A program made the position numbers and the translations under genes. From Neptunomonas japonica JAMM 1380 (GTDB lineage Bacteria; Pseudomonadota; Gammaproteobacteria; Pseudomonadales; Balneatricaceae): DNA of 64,000 nt. The stretch's first letter is position 1. Every line of letters starts with the position of its first letter. Location: contig NZ_AP014546.1 in the NCBI RefSeq assembly GCF_016592555.1, forward strand, positions 1,054,001 to 1,118,000, written 5' to 3'. Of the stretch, positions 1 through 8,518 are shown piece by piece. Under the pieces are notes generated by a model that was not told the DNA's origin, did not search any database, and saw only the letters and a list, made by a program, of their open reading frames with translations.

Positions 1-512
1 AGTTTATTCACTTTTTACTGGGGCCAGCCACGGTAGCTCTTGCGGTCCCTTTGTTTGATCATTTTGAGCGCATTAAAAAGATGTGGTTTGTGTTGTTAGT
101 GGCTTGTATTAGTGGTGCTGTGACAGCCATTGTGTCGGTGCTGTTGGTCGGCTTGATGTTTGATTTGCCAACTGAGGTGTTGTTGTCTTTAGCGCCTAAG
201 TCAGTTACCTCTCCTATTGCCATTGGGATTGTTGAGAAAATAGGTGGTTATCCGTCGTTAGCTGCTGGCCTTGTGTTAATTACAGGTGCGATGGGGTGCT
301 TGATGTCTGCGCTTGTTTTTAAGTTGCTCAATGTGACAGATGACGCGGTTAAAGGTTTTACGCTTGGTTTGGCTGCTCATGGTTTTGGGACGGCATATGC
401 GTTCGAGACAAGTGCGGTAGCGGGTGCTTTCGCGGGGTTGGCGATGGGGATGACAGGATTGTTAACAGCCTTTTTGTTGCCTGTTGTTATTTCGTTGATG
501 GGTTTTAATTAG
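1..512 (+). CDS. LrgB/CidB-family membrane protein, 3' part only
   Basis: The reading frame is open from the window edge to the TAG at 510-512, so the start lies upstream. In-frame bases before 51 encode FIHFLLGPATVALAVPLF, which contains the LLGPATVALAVPL motif typical of the LrgB family. The remaining ~170 residues form several hydrophobic segments with glycine-rich stretches (for example AAHGFGTAYAFE). LrgB/CidB proteins are inner-membrane proteins, usually paired with a small holin-like LrgA/CidA partner, and have been linked to cell lysis control or to export of small metabolites. The partner gene would be upstream, outside the window. A TTG at 51 is an internal codon, not the start. Confidence 0.9.
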   Translation, partial: FIHFLLGPATVALAVPLFDHFERIKKMWFVLLVACISGAVTAIVSVLLVGLMFDLPTEVLLSLAPKSVTSPIAIGIVEKIGGYPSLAAGLVLITGAMGCLMSALVFKLLNVTDDAVKGFTLGLAAHGFGTAYAFETSAVAGAFAGLAMGMTGLLTAFLLPVVISLMGFN

Positions 513-636
513 TGTGATGTGTGTAAGTTTTAAAGGCTGAATGTTGTTTAGCCTATTGTTGAATTTGAATGTGGGGCGCTTCTGGTACAGTTCGCCCCTG
601 TATTTTAGTGCCTACTGATCAGGGTGATGTGGAAAA

Positions 637-1743
637 ATGACTCCATTAGAGCGTTATAAAAAAGACTTGTTGCGAGATGACTTTTCATACGATCCTGCAC
701 AGGAGATTGCTATCGGCCATCTTCAACGTTTGTATGATGATCTGATTGCGGTTGACAATGTTCAGCCTCAAACGTTGATGCAGCGTTTTAGTGGAAAGTT
801 TAAAAAGCAGACGGTTGAGCCTGTGCAGGGTTTGTACTTTTGGGGTGGAGTCGGTCGTGGCAAAACTTACATGATGGACACCTTTTATGACAGCCTACCG
901 TTTAAGCAAAAAAGGCGTACTCATTTTCATCGCTTTATGCAGGGCGTGCATGCCGATTTGCGTTTGCTTGATGGTACTAAAAACCCGCTCACTGAAATCG
1001 CCCGTAAATACGCAGATGAAGCGCGTATTATCTGTTTTGATGAGTTTTTTGTTTCGGACATCACCGACGCGATGATTTTGGGGAGTTTGTTTGAGCAGTT
1101 GTTTGCTAATGGTGTTTCGTTGGTGGCGACTTCGAATATTGTTCCTGATGGTCTGTATAGAGACGGTTTGCAGAGGGCTCGCTTTCTGCCGGCAATCGCA
1201 CTGTTAAACAAGTATACCGATGTTGTTAATGTAGATGGCGGTGTGGACTATCGGTTGCGAGCGTTGGAGCAAGCTGAGCTATACCACTATCCGTTGGATG
1301 CGACGGCAGATGAAAGCTTGAATACGAGTTTTGAAAGTTTGGCGCCTGACTTGGAAGAGGCGCTAGATAATGAGCTGGTCGATATTAATGGTCGTGGTAT
1401 CCCATCAAGAAGAACATGCGAAGATGTTGTCTGGTTTGACTTCCCTGCATTGTGTGAAGGGCCGCGTTCGCAGAATGACTATATTGAAATTGCTAAAATT
1501 TACCATGCCGTCGTTATTTCTAATGTTCCGCAGCTGGGGACTAAAAATGATGATGCGGCGCGTCGCTTCATTAATCTCGTTGATGAGTTTTATGATTGTG
1601 GTGTGAAGTTGATTGTATCTGCTGCCGTACCTATTCATGAAATCTATACAGGTGGGCGTTTGTCTTTTGAGGTAGAGAGGACGCAAAGTAGGCTTTTAGA
1701 GATGCAATCTCACGATTATTTAGCAAAAGCCCACAAAGCTTAA
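637..1743 (+). CDS. zapE: Cell division protein ZapE (AFG1-like ATPase)
   Basis: 368 residues, close to the E. coli length. The P-loop GGVGRGKT lies at residues 70-77 and a Walker B segment IICFDEFF at about 131-138, the arrangement of AFG1/ZapE ATPases. In E. coli ZapE is a peripheral inner-membrane ATPase associated with the Z ring under stress or low oxygen. The ATG at 637 follows a purine-rich AGGGTGATGTGG stretch. It is a single-gene unit: no clear terminator was seen before the rplM leader. Its place before rplM-rpsI-petABC matches the Pseudomonas order. The identification is firm; the physiological role is inferred from the family. Confidence 0.95.
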   Translation: MTPLERYKKDLLRDDFSYDPAQEIAIGHLQRLYDDLIAVDNVQPQTLMQRFSGKFKKQTVEPVQGLYFWGGVGRGKTYMMDTFYDSLPFKQKRRTHFHRFMQGVHADLRLLDGTKNPLTEIARKYADEARIICFDEFFVSDITDAMILGSLFEQLFANGVSLVATSNIVPDGLYRDGLQRARFLPAIALLNKYTDVVNVDGGVDYRLRALEQAELYHYPLDATADESLNTSFESLAPDLEEALDNELVDINGRGIPSRRTCEDVVWFDFPALCEGPRSQNDYIEIAKIYHAVVISNVPQLGTKNDDAARRFINLVDEFYDCGVKLIVSAAVPIHEIYTGGRLSFEVERTQSRLLEMQSHDYLAKAHKA

Positions 1744-1851
1744 TTTATTGTTGTGCTTGTTAATTAAATGCGTAGGCGTGGGTTTAAATGCTTTGTAGTT
1801 TTTATATTAAATAAGTGCACAGAAATACTCGCATTAGCTGGGTAATTTGAC

Positions 1852-1857
1852 TATAAT
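1852..1857 (+). promoter_or_regulatory. Candidate -10 element of rplM-rpsI promoter
   Basis: A perfect TATAAT lies 151 bases before the rplM start. No good -35 hexamer is visible at 16-18 bases upstream, so the promoter call rests mainly on the -10 box and on the structured leader that begins just after it. Confidence 0.4.
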
Positions 1858-1864
1858 TCGCGCT

Positions 1865-1971
1865 CCTCATTTCAGGATGAGGTTTCGTACGTTGTTTATT
1901 GCTGTTTTCAGTAGTTAACAACTAATAATTATAAGGTAAGTCGGACGCGGAAATTCTGATCTTCAGGTCCG
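1865..1971 (+). promoter_or_regulatory. Structured leader of rplM (possible L13 autoregulatory site)
   Basis: Two hairpins can be drawn in the 5' leader. The first is CCTCAT/ATGAGG at 1865-1870 and 1877-1882, directly after the -10 box. The second is a bulged stem: CGGAC (1942-1946) pairs with GTCCG (1967-1971), and inside it CTGA (1956-1959) pairs with TCAG (1963-1966), leaving a nine-base bulge on the 5' side. E. coli L13 is known to repress its own mRNA through the leader. That this leader does the same is inference. Confidence 0.4.
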
Positions 1972-2007
1972 TTATCTAGACTTAATTAAAGTATAGGCGA
2001 ACAATCG

Positions 2008-2436
2008 ATGACTACTTTTGTTGCTAAGCCAGCCGAGGTAAAACGCGACTGGTACGTAATTGACGCAGAAGGCAAAACTCTTGGCCGTATGGCTACTGAA
2101 ATTGCTCGACGTCTGCGCGGTAAGCATAAACCAGAATTCACACCACACGTAGATACTGGCGATTACATTGTTGTTGTAAACGCAGAGAAAGTACACGTGT
2201 CTGGTAACAAGCGTAAAGCTAAAATTTATTACCGTCATACAGGTTTCCCTGGTGGTCTTAAGCAGGCTAACTTTGAGATCATGATTAACAGCCAGCCAGA
2301 AAAAGTTATCGAATTGGCTGTTAAAGGTATGCTACCAAAAGGTCCTTTGGGTCGTGCTATGTACACTAAATTGAAAGTGTATGCAGGTAACGAACATCCA
2401 CACCAGGCTCAGCAGCCTCAAGAACTGAAACTCTAA
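2008..2436 (+). CDS. rplM: 50S ribosomal protein L13
   Basis: 142 residues, the usual bacterial L13 length. It begins [20 protein letters not shown] and keeps the [20 protein letters not shown] and [16 protein letters not shown] segments of the family. L13 is an early 23S rRNA-binding protein of the large subunit. It forms a two-gene operon with rpsI, 13 bases downstream with an AAGGGGAAGTAG ribosome-binding site between them. Codon use looks like that of a highly expressed gene (ggt, cgt, gtt, gaa). A long leader with hairpins precedes it. Confidence 0.99.
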   Translation: MTTFVAKPAEVKRDWYVIDAEGKTLGRMATEIARRLRGKHKPEFTPHVDTGDYIVVVNAEKVHVSGNKRKAKIYYRHTGFPGGLKQANFEIMINSQPEKVIELAVKGMLPKGPLGRAMYTKLKVYAGNEHPHQAQQPQELKL

Positions 2437-2449
2437 GGGGAAGTAGATA

Positions 2450-2842
2450 ATGTCAGCTACTCAGTATTACGGTACAGGTCGTCGCAAAACTTCTACAGCC
2501 CGAGTTTTCTTGCGTCCTGGTACAGGCACAATCTCTATCAACGATCGTACTATCGAAGTTTACTTCGGTCGCGAAACTGCACGTATGATCGTTCGTCAGC
2601 CATTAGAGTTGACTGAAACTCTAGAAAAATTCGACGTAATCGTTACTGTTAAAGGTGGTGGTAGCTTCGGTCAAGCAGGTGCGATCCGTCATGGTATCAC
2701 TCGTGCATTGATGGAATACGACGAAACTATGCGTCCTGCACTGCGTAAAGCTGGTTTCGTAACCCGCGACGCTCGTGAAGTTGAACGTAAGAAAGTTGGT
2801 CTACGTAAAGCACGTAAGAAACCACAATTCTCTAAACGTTAA
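2450..2842 (+). CDS. rpsI: 30S ribosomal protein S9
   Basis: 130 residues, the E. coli length. It begins [20 protein letters not shown] and ends [14 protein letters not shown], the conserved basic C-terminal tail whose last residues reach the ribosomal P site. It is the second gene of the rplM-rpsI operon, followed by a small hairpin (2849-2862) and then a canonical terminator. Confidence 0.99.
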   Translation: MSATQYYGTGRRKTSTARVFLRPGTGTISINDRTIEVYFGRETARMIVRQPLELTETLEKFDVIVTVKGGGSFGQAGAIRHGITRALMEYDETMRPALRKAGFVTRDAREVERKKVGLRKARKKPQFSKR

Positions 2843-2848
2843 TTGTTT

Positions 2849-2911
2849 GCCGGTTATCCGGCATGCGATTTGGAAAACGCTCGTGGCTGTTATGGCACGG
2901 GCGTTTTTTTT
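2849..2911 (+). terminator. Rho-independent terminator of rplM-rpsI
   Basis: A short hairpin GCCGG/CCGGC (2849-2862) sits seven bases after the rpsI stop. It is followed by the main terminator: AACGCTCGTG (2876-2885) pairs with CACGGGCGTT (2896-2905), ten pairs with one G-T, and eight T follow from 2904. Confidence 0.9.
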
Positions 2912-2968
2912 ATCTGTGCATTAGGTCAATACTTAGTCTTATAGATACCTCTGAAGGGATAATTCACC

Positions 2969-2997
2969 TTGTAAAATAGGGGTATTTTCTTTACTAT
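2969..2997 (+). promoter_or_regulatory. Candidate sigma-70 promoter of petABC
   Basis: TTGTAA (2969-2974), 17-base spacer, TACTAT (2992-2997). It lies about 100 bases before the petA start and after the rpsI terminator, so it is well placed to drive petABC. Confidence 0.45.
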
Positions 2998-3100
2998 TTG
3001 GCCATTTTTACAGAACCGGATTTCGTGAATTTTTTATACTGAACGGTTGGTGATTATTTGTACAAGCAAATAGCCTGGCCGAGTGAGGGGGATATACTTG

Positions 3101-3700
3101 ATGAGCAATGACGGCGTGAACAAGGGTCGGCGTCGGCTTCTTATAGGTGCCACTTCTGCCGTTGGGGCAGTGGGTGCTGTAGGAGCGGCGGTCCCGTTCG
3201 TGGCTTCCTGGAATCCAAGTGCCAAGGCGAAAGCCGCTGGCGCACCAGCTAAAGCTGATATTAGCAAGCTGGAACCAGGTCAGCAGATGATAGTTGAGTG
3301 GCGTGGAAAACCTGTTTGGGTTGTTAAGCGTGGCGAGGAAGCGTTAGCTGCCTTAAGTAGTATTGATCCAGGTAAGTTGTCGGACCCCGATTCGGAAGTT
3401 CCGCAGCAGCCGGCATATATTCCGAATGATGCGGATCGATCAATTCGTCCTGATATCTCTGTATTGGTAGGTATATGCACACATTTAGGGTGCTCTCCTA
3501 GCTATAAGCCTGAGGTTGGGCCGCAAGAATTTGACGCTAATTGGGTTGGTGGTTTTTATTGCCCATGCCATGGCTCTCGTTTTGATTTATCGGGCCGTGT
3601 CTATAAGGGCTCACCGGCACCGACAAACCTAGTGATTCCGCCTCATAAATACGAAGGCGAAGACATTATCATTGTTGGCGTGGATCAGGAGAACGCATAA
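3101..3700 (+). CDS. petA: Ubiquinol-cytochrome c reductase, Rieske iron-sulfur subunit
   Basis: 199 residues from the ATG at 3101, chosen because GAGGGGG at 3085-3091 sits nine bases upstream; an in-frame GTG at 3083 overlaps this ribosome-binding site. An N-terminal GRRRLLIG followed by a hydrophobic helix is a Tat-type signal anchor. The 2Fe-2S ligands are in CTHLGC (126-131) and CPCHGS (154-159). The protein is the periplasm-facing Rieske subunit of complex III, accepting electrons from ubiquinol. The petA stop overlaps the petB start by one base. Confidence 0.98.
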   Translation: MSNDGVNKGRRRLLIGATSAVGAVGAVGAAVPFVASWNPSAKAKAAGAPAKADISKLEPGQQMIVEWRGKPVWVVKRGEEALAALSSIDPGKLSDPDSEVPQQPAYIPNDADRSIRPDISVLVGICTHLGCSPSYKPEVGPQEFDANWVGGFYCPCHGSRFDLSGRVYKGSPAPTNLVIPPHKYEGEDIIIVGVDQENA

Positions 3701-4947
3701 TGGCTGGTTACCGTAATAAAGGAAAAAGCGGCTTTATGGGATGGGTCGATGACCGTTTCCCGGCGACTGCTATGTGGGAAGACCACTTATCAAAATACTA
3801 TGCGCCAAAAAACTTTAACTTTTGGTACTTTTTTGGCTCTCTAGCCATGCTGATGTTGGTTAACCAGATCATTACCGGTATTTGGCTAACAATGAGCTAC
3901 AACCCTTCTGCAGAAGGTGCGTTTGCTTCTGTAGAGTACATCATGCGAGATGTTGATTACGGTTGGTTGCTGCGCTACTTGCACTCTACTGGTGCTTCGG
4001 CATTCTTCTGTGTTGTTTATCTGCATATGTTCCGTGGCATGATGTACGGCTCATACCGTAAGCCGCGTGAATTGATATGGCTATTCGGTATGGCTATTTA
4101 TCTTGCGTTGATGGCTGAAGCTTTCATGGGTTACTTGCTACCATGGGGTCAGATGTCTTATTGGGGTGCTGCGGTAATTGTATCTTTGTTCCAAGCTGTG
4201 CCTTTTGTTGGGCCTGAGCTGGCAGAGTGGATTCGTGGTGATTACCTGATCTCTGGTGTGACGCTAAACCGTTTCTTCTCTTTGCATGTTGTTGCATTAC
4301 CTATCGTCTTATTGGCGCTAGTTGTGTTGCATATCATTGCGTTGCATGAGGTTGGTTCTAACAACCCAGACGGTATCGAAATTAAAGAAAACAAAGATGA
4401 AAACGGCGTGCCGTTGGATGGAATTCCATTCCACCCATACTACACAGTGAAAGACATTGTGGGTGTTGTTGTCTTCCTATTTGTCTTCTGCATTATTGTA
4501 TTCTTCTTCCCAGAAGGTGGTGGCTACTTAATTGAAGCGCCAAACTTTGAACCAGCTAATCCGCTGAAAACACCGCCGCATATCGCGCCTGTTTGGTACT
4601 TTACGCCATTCTACGCAATGTTGCGTGCTATTCCGCCAATTGCTGCTTCCCAGTTCCCTGGTGTTGTTGTGATGGGTGGTGCGATTGCTATCCTGTTTGT
4701 TCTTCCTTGGTTGGATCGCAGCCCTGTTAAGTCAATTCGCTATAAAGGGATGTTTAGCAAAGTGGCGTTGGTAATCTTTGCTGTTAGCTTTGTAATCTTG
4801 GGTTACCTAGGTGTGGTTGCATCTACTCCTGAGCGTACGTTGGTGGCTCAGATCTGTACTGCTCTTTATTTTGCTTTCTTCTTCTTGATGCCGTTTTACA
4901 CCAAGATGGAGAAAACTAAACCAGTACCAGAGAGGGTTACAGGATAA
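3700..4947 (+). CDS. petB: Ubiquinol-cytochrome c reductase, cytochrome b subunit
   Basis: 415 residues with about eight membrane helices; a single full-length cytochrome b, not split as in b6f. The heme ligands are visible as H95/H109 and H196/H211; the second pair is separated by 14 residues. The Qo-site motif reads PVWY rather than the textbook PEWY. The protein carries the two b hemes and both quinone sites of complex III. Starts and stops overlap by one base on both sides (ATAATG, TAATG), indicating translational coupling in the petABC operon. Confidence 0.98.
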   Translation: MAGYRNKGKSGFMGWVDDRFPATAMWEDHLSKYYAPKNFNFWYFFGSLAMLMLVNQIITGIWLTMSYNPSAEGAFASVEYIMRDVDYGWLLRYLHSTGASAFFCVVYLHMFRGMMYGSYRKPRELIWLFGMAIYLALMAEAFMGYLLPWGQMSYWGAAVIVSLFQAVPFVGPELAEWIRGDYLISGVTLNRFFSLHVVALPIVLLALVVLHIIALHEVGSNNPDGIEIKENKDENGVPLDGIPFHPYYTVKDIVGVVVFLFVFCIIVFFFPEGGGYLIEAPNFEPANPLKTPPHIAPVWYFTPFYAMLRAIPPIAASQFPGVVVMGGAIAILFVLPWLDRSPVKSIRYKGMFSKVALVIFAVSFVILGYLGVVASTPERTLVAQICTALYFAFFFLMPFYTKMEKTKPVPERVTG

Positions 4948-5711
4948 TGAAAAAGTATTTGGTTGCATTCGTTATTGCACTGTTCCCATTAGCAAGTTTT
5001 GCTTCGGGCGGTGCGGGTCCTAAATTGGACCACATGGCTGTGGATCTGCATAACCAGGCTTCATTGCAGCGCGGTATGCAGGTATTTGTGAATAACTGTT
5101 TGGGTTGTCACTCTGCACAATATCAGCGTTATCAGCGTGCTGCTGAAGATTTGGGCATGCCGATTAACTTGGTAGAAGAGAATCTACTTTTGGGTAATCA
5201 AAAAGTAGGTCAGCAGATGACCAATACTATGCTCAAAGAAGATTCTGCTAGTTGGTTTGGTACAGCGCCACCTGACTTGACGCTTGAGTCTCGTTTGCGT
5301 GGGCCTGACTGGTTGTACACATATTTACGAAGCTTCTATAAAGACTCTTCACGTCCATGGGGTGTGAATAACGTGGTCTTTCCTGATGTAGGTATGCCTA
5401 ACGTGCTTGAGTATTTGCAAGGTGAGCAGGTTAATCATTGCTCAGCTGAAGAAGCCCAGCATCATGAAGCTAAAATTGATCCGTTAACAGGTAAGATGAT
5501 GGGCGGTTGTATGTCTATCAGTAAGAAAGGGCAGCAGACGACAGAAGAGTTTGATAAAACTGTTTATGATCTGGTGAACTTTATGGCCTATATCGGTGAG
5601 CCGTCTAAATTAGACTCTCAGCGTATCGGAACAAAAGTGTTAATCTTCCTCTTCTTGTTCTTCTTCGTTGCTTATGCACTGAAAAAAGAATACTGGAAAG
5701 ATGTTCACTGA
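4947..5711 (+). CDS. petC: Ubiquinol-cytochrome c reductase, cytochrome c1 subunit
   Basis: 254 residues. A Sec signal peptide (MKKYLVAFVIALFPLASFAS) precedes the mature protein. The covalent heme site CLGCH is at 51-55, and a C-terminal anchor helix (LIFLFLFFFVAYAL) precedes a basic tail. A GMPNVL segment near residue 150 may supply the axial methionine. Cytochrome c1 passes electrons from the Rieske protein to soluble cytochrome c. It is the last gene of petABC, with a strong terminator starting 35 bases after the stop. Confidence 0.98.
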   Translation: MKKYLVAFVIALFPLASFASGGAGPKLDHMAVDLHNQASLQRGMQVFVNNCLGCHSAQYQRYQRAAEDLGMPINLVEENLLLGNQKVGQQMTNTMLKEDSASWFGTAPPDLTLESRLRGPDWLYTYLRSFYKDSSRPWGVNNVVFPDVGMPNVLEYLQGEQVNHCSAEEAQHHEAKIDPLTGKMMGGCMSISKKGQQTTEEFDKTVYDLVNFMAYIGEPSKLDSQRIGTKVLIFLFLFFFVAYALKKEYWKDVH

Positions 5712-5738
5712 TTTTACAGCGCAAATCTGTTAGAATCA

Positions 5739-5781
5739 TTTTTTTGCGCGGCCTGAGTTTCAGGCCGCGCTTATTTATTTT
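5739..5781. terminator. Rho-independent terminator after petC
   Basis: GCGCGGCCTGA (5746-5756) and TCAGGCCGCGC (5760-5770) form a perfect 11-bp stem with a three-base loop. A T-run precedes it and a T-rich stretch (TTATTTATTTT) follows. Confidence 0.88.
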
Positions 5782-5809
5782 CTACGGTAAGTAATACGGG
5801 GATATATTA

Positions 5810-6442
5810 ATGGGAGTTGTGGCTAAACGTTCTTCCATGACCTTTTACTCTGACGGTGCTGATCATTACAGCCATCGTGTTCGCATTGTGTTAGCGGAAA
5901 AAGGAGTAGCGGTTGACGTTATTGATTGTCATGTCGAGGATCTTCCTGAAGATTTGGCAGGTTTAAATCCTTATAATAGCTTGCCTACTCTCTTGGATAG
6001 AGATTTGGTGCTGTATGAGCCAAATGTAATGATGGAATATTTGGATGAGCGTTTCCCTCATCCGCCGTTATTGCCTGTTTATCCTGTTGCGCGCGCAGAA
6101 AGCCGTTTGTACATGCATCGAATTCAGAAAGATTGGTGCAAGCATGTAGATGTCTTGGTGTCAGTTAAATCAACAGATGATGAAGTTGAAGCGGCACGTA
6201 AAGATTTACGTGATAGCTTGGTGGCAATTTCACCTATCTTTGCTGAAAAACCGTTCTTCATGAGTGAAGAGTTTACATTGGTTGATTGCTGTCTTGCTCC
6301 GCTATTGTGGCGTTTGCCTTATTTGGGTGTTGATTTGCCTGAAGCTCAGTGCAAATCACTGTATGAGTACATGGAGCGTTTATTTGAGCGTGAATCTTTC
6401 CGTGAGAGTCTCTCGGAAGCTGAACGTGAAATGCGTGACTAG
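5810..6442 (+). CDS. sspA: Stringent starvation protein A
   Basis: 210 residues with a glutathione-S-transferase fold: the N-terminal thioredoxin-like half begins [20 protein letters not shown] (from residue 10), and the C-terminal half is helical. SspA binds RNA polymerase and acts in the stationary-phase/acid response and in some virulence or phage programmes. A shorter start at the ATG of MTFYSDG is possible, but the upstream ATG at 5810 has a GGGGATATATTA stretch before it. It is followed by sspB, with a terminator-like hairpin between the two. Confidence 0.96.
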   Translation: MGVVAKRSSMTFYSDGADHYSHRVRIVLAEKGVAVDVIDCHVEDLPEDLAGLNPYNSLPTLLDRDLVLYEPNVMMEYLDERFPHPPLLPVYPVARAESRLYMHRIQKDWCKHVDVLVSVKSTDDEVEAARKDLRDSLVAISPIFAEKPFFMSEEFTLVDCCLAPLLWRLPYLGVDLPEAQCKSLYEYMERLFERESFRESLSEAEREMRD

Positions 6443-6471
6443 TATTATATCTGCTTGAATATTTAGTTCAG

Positions 6472-6499
6472 AAAGGGATGATAATATCATCCCTTTTTT
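6472..6499 (+). terminator. Terminator-like hairpin between sspA and sspB
   Basis: AAGGGATGAT (6473-6482) pairs with ATCATCCCTT (6486-6495) around a three-base loop, and six T follow (6494-6499). The T-run ends 15 bases before the sspB start, so sspA-sspB read-through must be partial or sspB needs another source of transcription. Confidence 0.8.
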
Positions 6500-6514
6500 A
6501 TGTTTGGAGTGTTT

Positions 6515-6919
6515 ATGAAACCCAGTCGTCCTTATCTTATCAAGGCTTTACAAGAATGGTTGCTTGATAATGACTGTACGCCACATTTGGCGGTAGATGT
6601 TGCAGTGAGAGGGGTTATGGTGCCGGAGCAATTTATTTCTGACGGCCAGATTGTTCTTAATATTAGCCCTTCGGCAGTGCAAAATTTTTTGATAGACGAT
6701 GAAGCTATTAGCTTTAATGCACGCTTTGGTGGTGTGCCAATGAATGTCTATGTTCCTATGGCTGCCGTTTTGGCTGTGTATGCGCGTGAAAATGGTGCAG
6801 GGATGGGGTTTGGAATGGAGCCCGGTGCTGATTTTTATGAGTTAGAGCAAGAAGAAGAGCTAAATCCGGAGCCACCAAAACCATCAGGTGGGCGGCCAAC
6901 ATTGAAAGTTGTTAAGTAA
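6515..6919 (+). CDS. sspB: ClpXP adaptor, stringent starvation protein B
   Basis: 134 residues from the ATG at 6515, chosen because TGGAGTG lies just upstream and the family starts MKPSRPYLIKALQEW. An earlier in-frame ATG at 6500 directly abuts the terminator T-run. The folded domain delivers ssrA-tagged peptides to ClpXP. The acidic linker (ELEQEEELNPEPP) and the C-terminal tail GGRPTLKVVK are the ClpX-docking module seen in SspB proteins. It ends convergently with dolP. Confidence 0.96.
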   Translation: MKPSRPYLIKALQEWLLDNDCTPHLAVDVAVRGVMVPEQFISDGQIVLNISPSAVQNFLIDDEAISFNARFGGVPMNVYVPMAAVLAVYARENGAGMGFGMEPGADFYELEQEEELNPEPPKPSGGRPTLKVVK

Positions 6920-6946
6920 TAGCCTGCATTAAATAATACAGGCTAT
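6919..6946. terminator. Weak bidirectional hairpin between sspB and dolP
   Basis: ATAGCCTG (6919-6926) pairs with CAGGCTAT (6939-6946), and ATT/AAT can extend the stem inside. T-tracts are poor on both sides, so termination is only a guess from the convergent position. Confidence 0.4.
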
Positions 6947-6957
6947 TTGTGTGTGGT

Positions 6958-7542
6958 TTAGCGATGTGGGATATATTCGAAGACCTTAACAATTCTTTGC
7001 ACACCAGGGATGGTGCGGATAATATTTACTGCGGTATCAGCTTCTTGCTCTGTCACTAAGCCCATCAAATATGTTGAGCTGTTTTCTGTAACTACCTTTA
7101 TACGGCTGCCTTCTACTGTTTCGTCAGCGAGTAGTTGTAGTTTAATGCGGCTCGTTAGGTATCCATCATTGGCGCGAACAATGCTCGATGTTGGGCCGGA
7201 AATTTCAAGTTCATTGTGAATTTTGCGAACTTTTCGAGTCTGAGTGGCAATTTGTTCTGCTTCTAGTTTGGCATTTTCGTGCGGTACCTGGCCGGTGAGT
7301 AATAGAATGCCGTTGTAGCTGGTCACGCTGATATGCGAGTTTCTAACCGTTTCTGAGCCTTTATTGATATTGACGAGTGTTTTGTTTTCAATAACTTCGT
7401 CTTCGATATAAGCACCAACCGTGCGACTTCCTTGGTCTTCGCGGATGGGCTCTTCTCGTGATGCGCTGATCAAATTCGAGCAGCCTGAAAGTGTCGTTAG
7501 TACACAAGCGGTCGTAATGCATTTCAAAAGCGTTGAGTTCAT
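6958..7542 (-). CDS. dolP: Outer-membrane lipoprotein with two BON domains (DolP/YraP)
   Basis: 194 residues from the ATG at 7540-7542, chosen because TTTGGAG lies nine bases upstream; an upstream TTG at 7557 overlaps diaA and has no such site. The lipobox LSGC puts the lipidated Cys at residue 21. Two BON domains follow (about 45-110 and 120-190), with VRNSHISVTSYNGILLLTGQ and STYLMGLVTEQEAD as typical segments. DolP maintains outer-membrane integrity at division sites in E. coli. It sits at the end of lpoA-yraN-diaA-dolP, its ribosome-binding site lying in the last codons of diaA. Confidence 0.93.
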   Translation of the reverse strand: MNSTLLKCITTACVLTTLSGCSNLISASREEPIREDQGSRTVGAYIEDEVIENKTLVNINKGSETVRNSHISVTSYNGILLLTGQVPHENAKLEAEQIATQTRKVRKIHNELEISGPTSSIVRANDGYLTSRIKLQLLADETVEGSRIKVVTENSSTYLMGLVTEQEADTAVNIIRTIPGVQRIVKVFEYIPHR

Positions 7543-7546
7543 AGCG

Positions 7547-8134
7547 TCAGGCTCCAAATAATTGGTATTCGATTAAATCGCATAAGCAATGAAGAATCAG
7601 TAGGTGCGCACTGTAAATCATTGCGTTGTCGTCAGATGGTACGCATATTTCGACTTCATCTGGTCTTAAAAGTGCAGAAATATTGCTGCTATCATGTCCG
7701 GTGATGGCAATGACTGACATATCACGGTCATGAGCCGCTTGTATTGCTTGTACTAGGCTATTTGAGCGCCCTTGGTTTGAGATGACTAGTAGGACGTCTC
7801 CGGGTTGCCCAATGGCTCTAATCTGCTTTGAGTACACTTCACTAAAGCTGCTTTCTTCTGCAATACCGGTAAGTACGGCGCTGTCTGCGCCTACCGTTAT
7901 GGCCGGCAGGCCAGGTCTTTCATTTCTGAAGCGGCTAAGCAATAGTGCAGAGAAGTGTTGAGCCAGGGCTGCTGAGCCACCATTGCCAACACATACGACT
8001 TTAAGTTCGCTGGCAAGGCTGGAGAGCATGAGCTCGCTAGCATGAGCGATCATCGGCGTGTATTGCTCAATGGTGTGAGCATTTGTGTCCATCGAATTGT
8101 GAAATAAGTTAACAATTCGCTCTTCAAGTTCCAT
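7547..8134 (-). CDS. diaA: SIS-domain protein, DnaA initiator-associating DiaA
   Basis: 195 residues, one less than E. coli DiaA. One SIS (sugar isomerase) domain is evident: VVCVGNGGSAALAQHFSALL near residue 47 and VISNQGRSNSLVQAI near 117. DiaA binds DnaA as a tetramer and promotes timely initiation at oriC. The family is close to GmhA (sedoheptulose-7-phosphate isomerase), so older annotations differ. The position between yraN and dolP supports diaA. It starts 15 bases after yraN ends. Confidence 0.88.
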   Translation of the reverse strand: MELEERIVNLFHNSMDTNAHTIEQYTPMIAHASELMLSSLASELKVVCVGNGGSAALAQHFSALLLSRFRNERPGLPAITVGADSAVLTGIAEESSFSEVYSKQIRAIGQPGDVLLVISNQGRSNSLVQAIQAAHDRDMSVIAITGHDSSNISALLRPDEVEICVPSDDNAMIYSAHLLILHCLCDLIEYQLFGA

Positions 8135-8149
8135 TCACTAATTCCGGTC

Positions 8150-8509
8150 TTAAAGTCTGAAGGCGTCTTTATACCATACTGGTTTATTTTCTTCAGAAGG
8201 AGTTTCGTATGCAATGACATCAAATCGGCAGTTATGCTGCTGAAAATGACTATGAGTCATTAAGAAATGTTGTGCAGTACGGATAATTTTTTTCTGTTTA
8301 GTTGTTGTTACTGAGTTTGCAGCTCCGCCAAAGTGCTTATGTGTGCGATATCTCACCTCTACAAAAACCAGTGTGTTGTTATCAACTAGTATCAGATCAA
8401 TTTCACCTAATTTACATAGGTAGTTTCTCGTTACAGGCTTCAGTCCTTGTTGGGTAAGCCAGTGCCAAGCTTTTGTTTCGGCATCCTTGCCGCGTGTTTG
8501 TCTGTCCAT
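8150..8509 (-). CDS. yraN: UPF0102 family protein YraN
   Basis: 119 residues. It has the family signature of an endonuclease-like fold: GKDAETKAWHWL, then NYLCKLGEIDLILVDNNTLV and FVEVRYRTHKHFGG, where E, D and E-x-R positions resemble the PD-(D/E)XK core. The cellular function is not settled. It is the second gene of lpoA-yraN-diaA-dolP and starts ten bases after the lpoA stop codon. Confidence 0.93.
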   Translation of the reverse strand: MDRQTRGKDAETKAWHWLTQQGLKPVTRNYLCKLGEIDLILVDNNTLVFVEVRYRTHKHFGGAANSVTTTKQKKIIRTAQHFLMTHSHFQQHNCRFDVIAYETPSEENKPVWYKDAFRL

Positions 8510-8518
8510 AGAGGGTCA

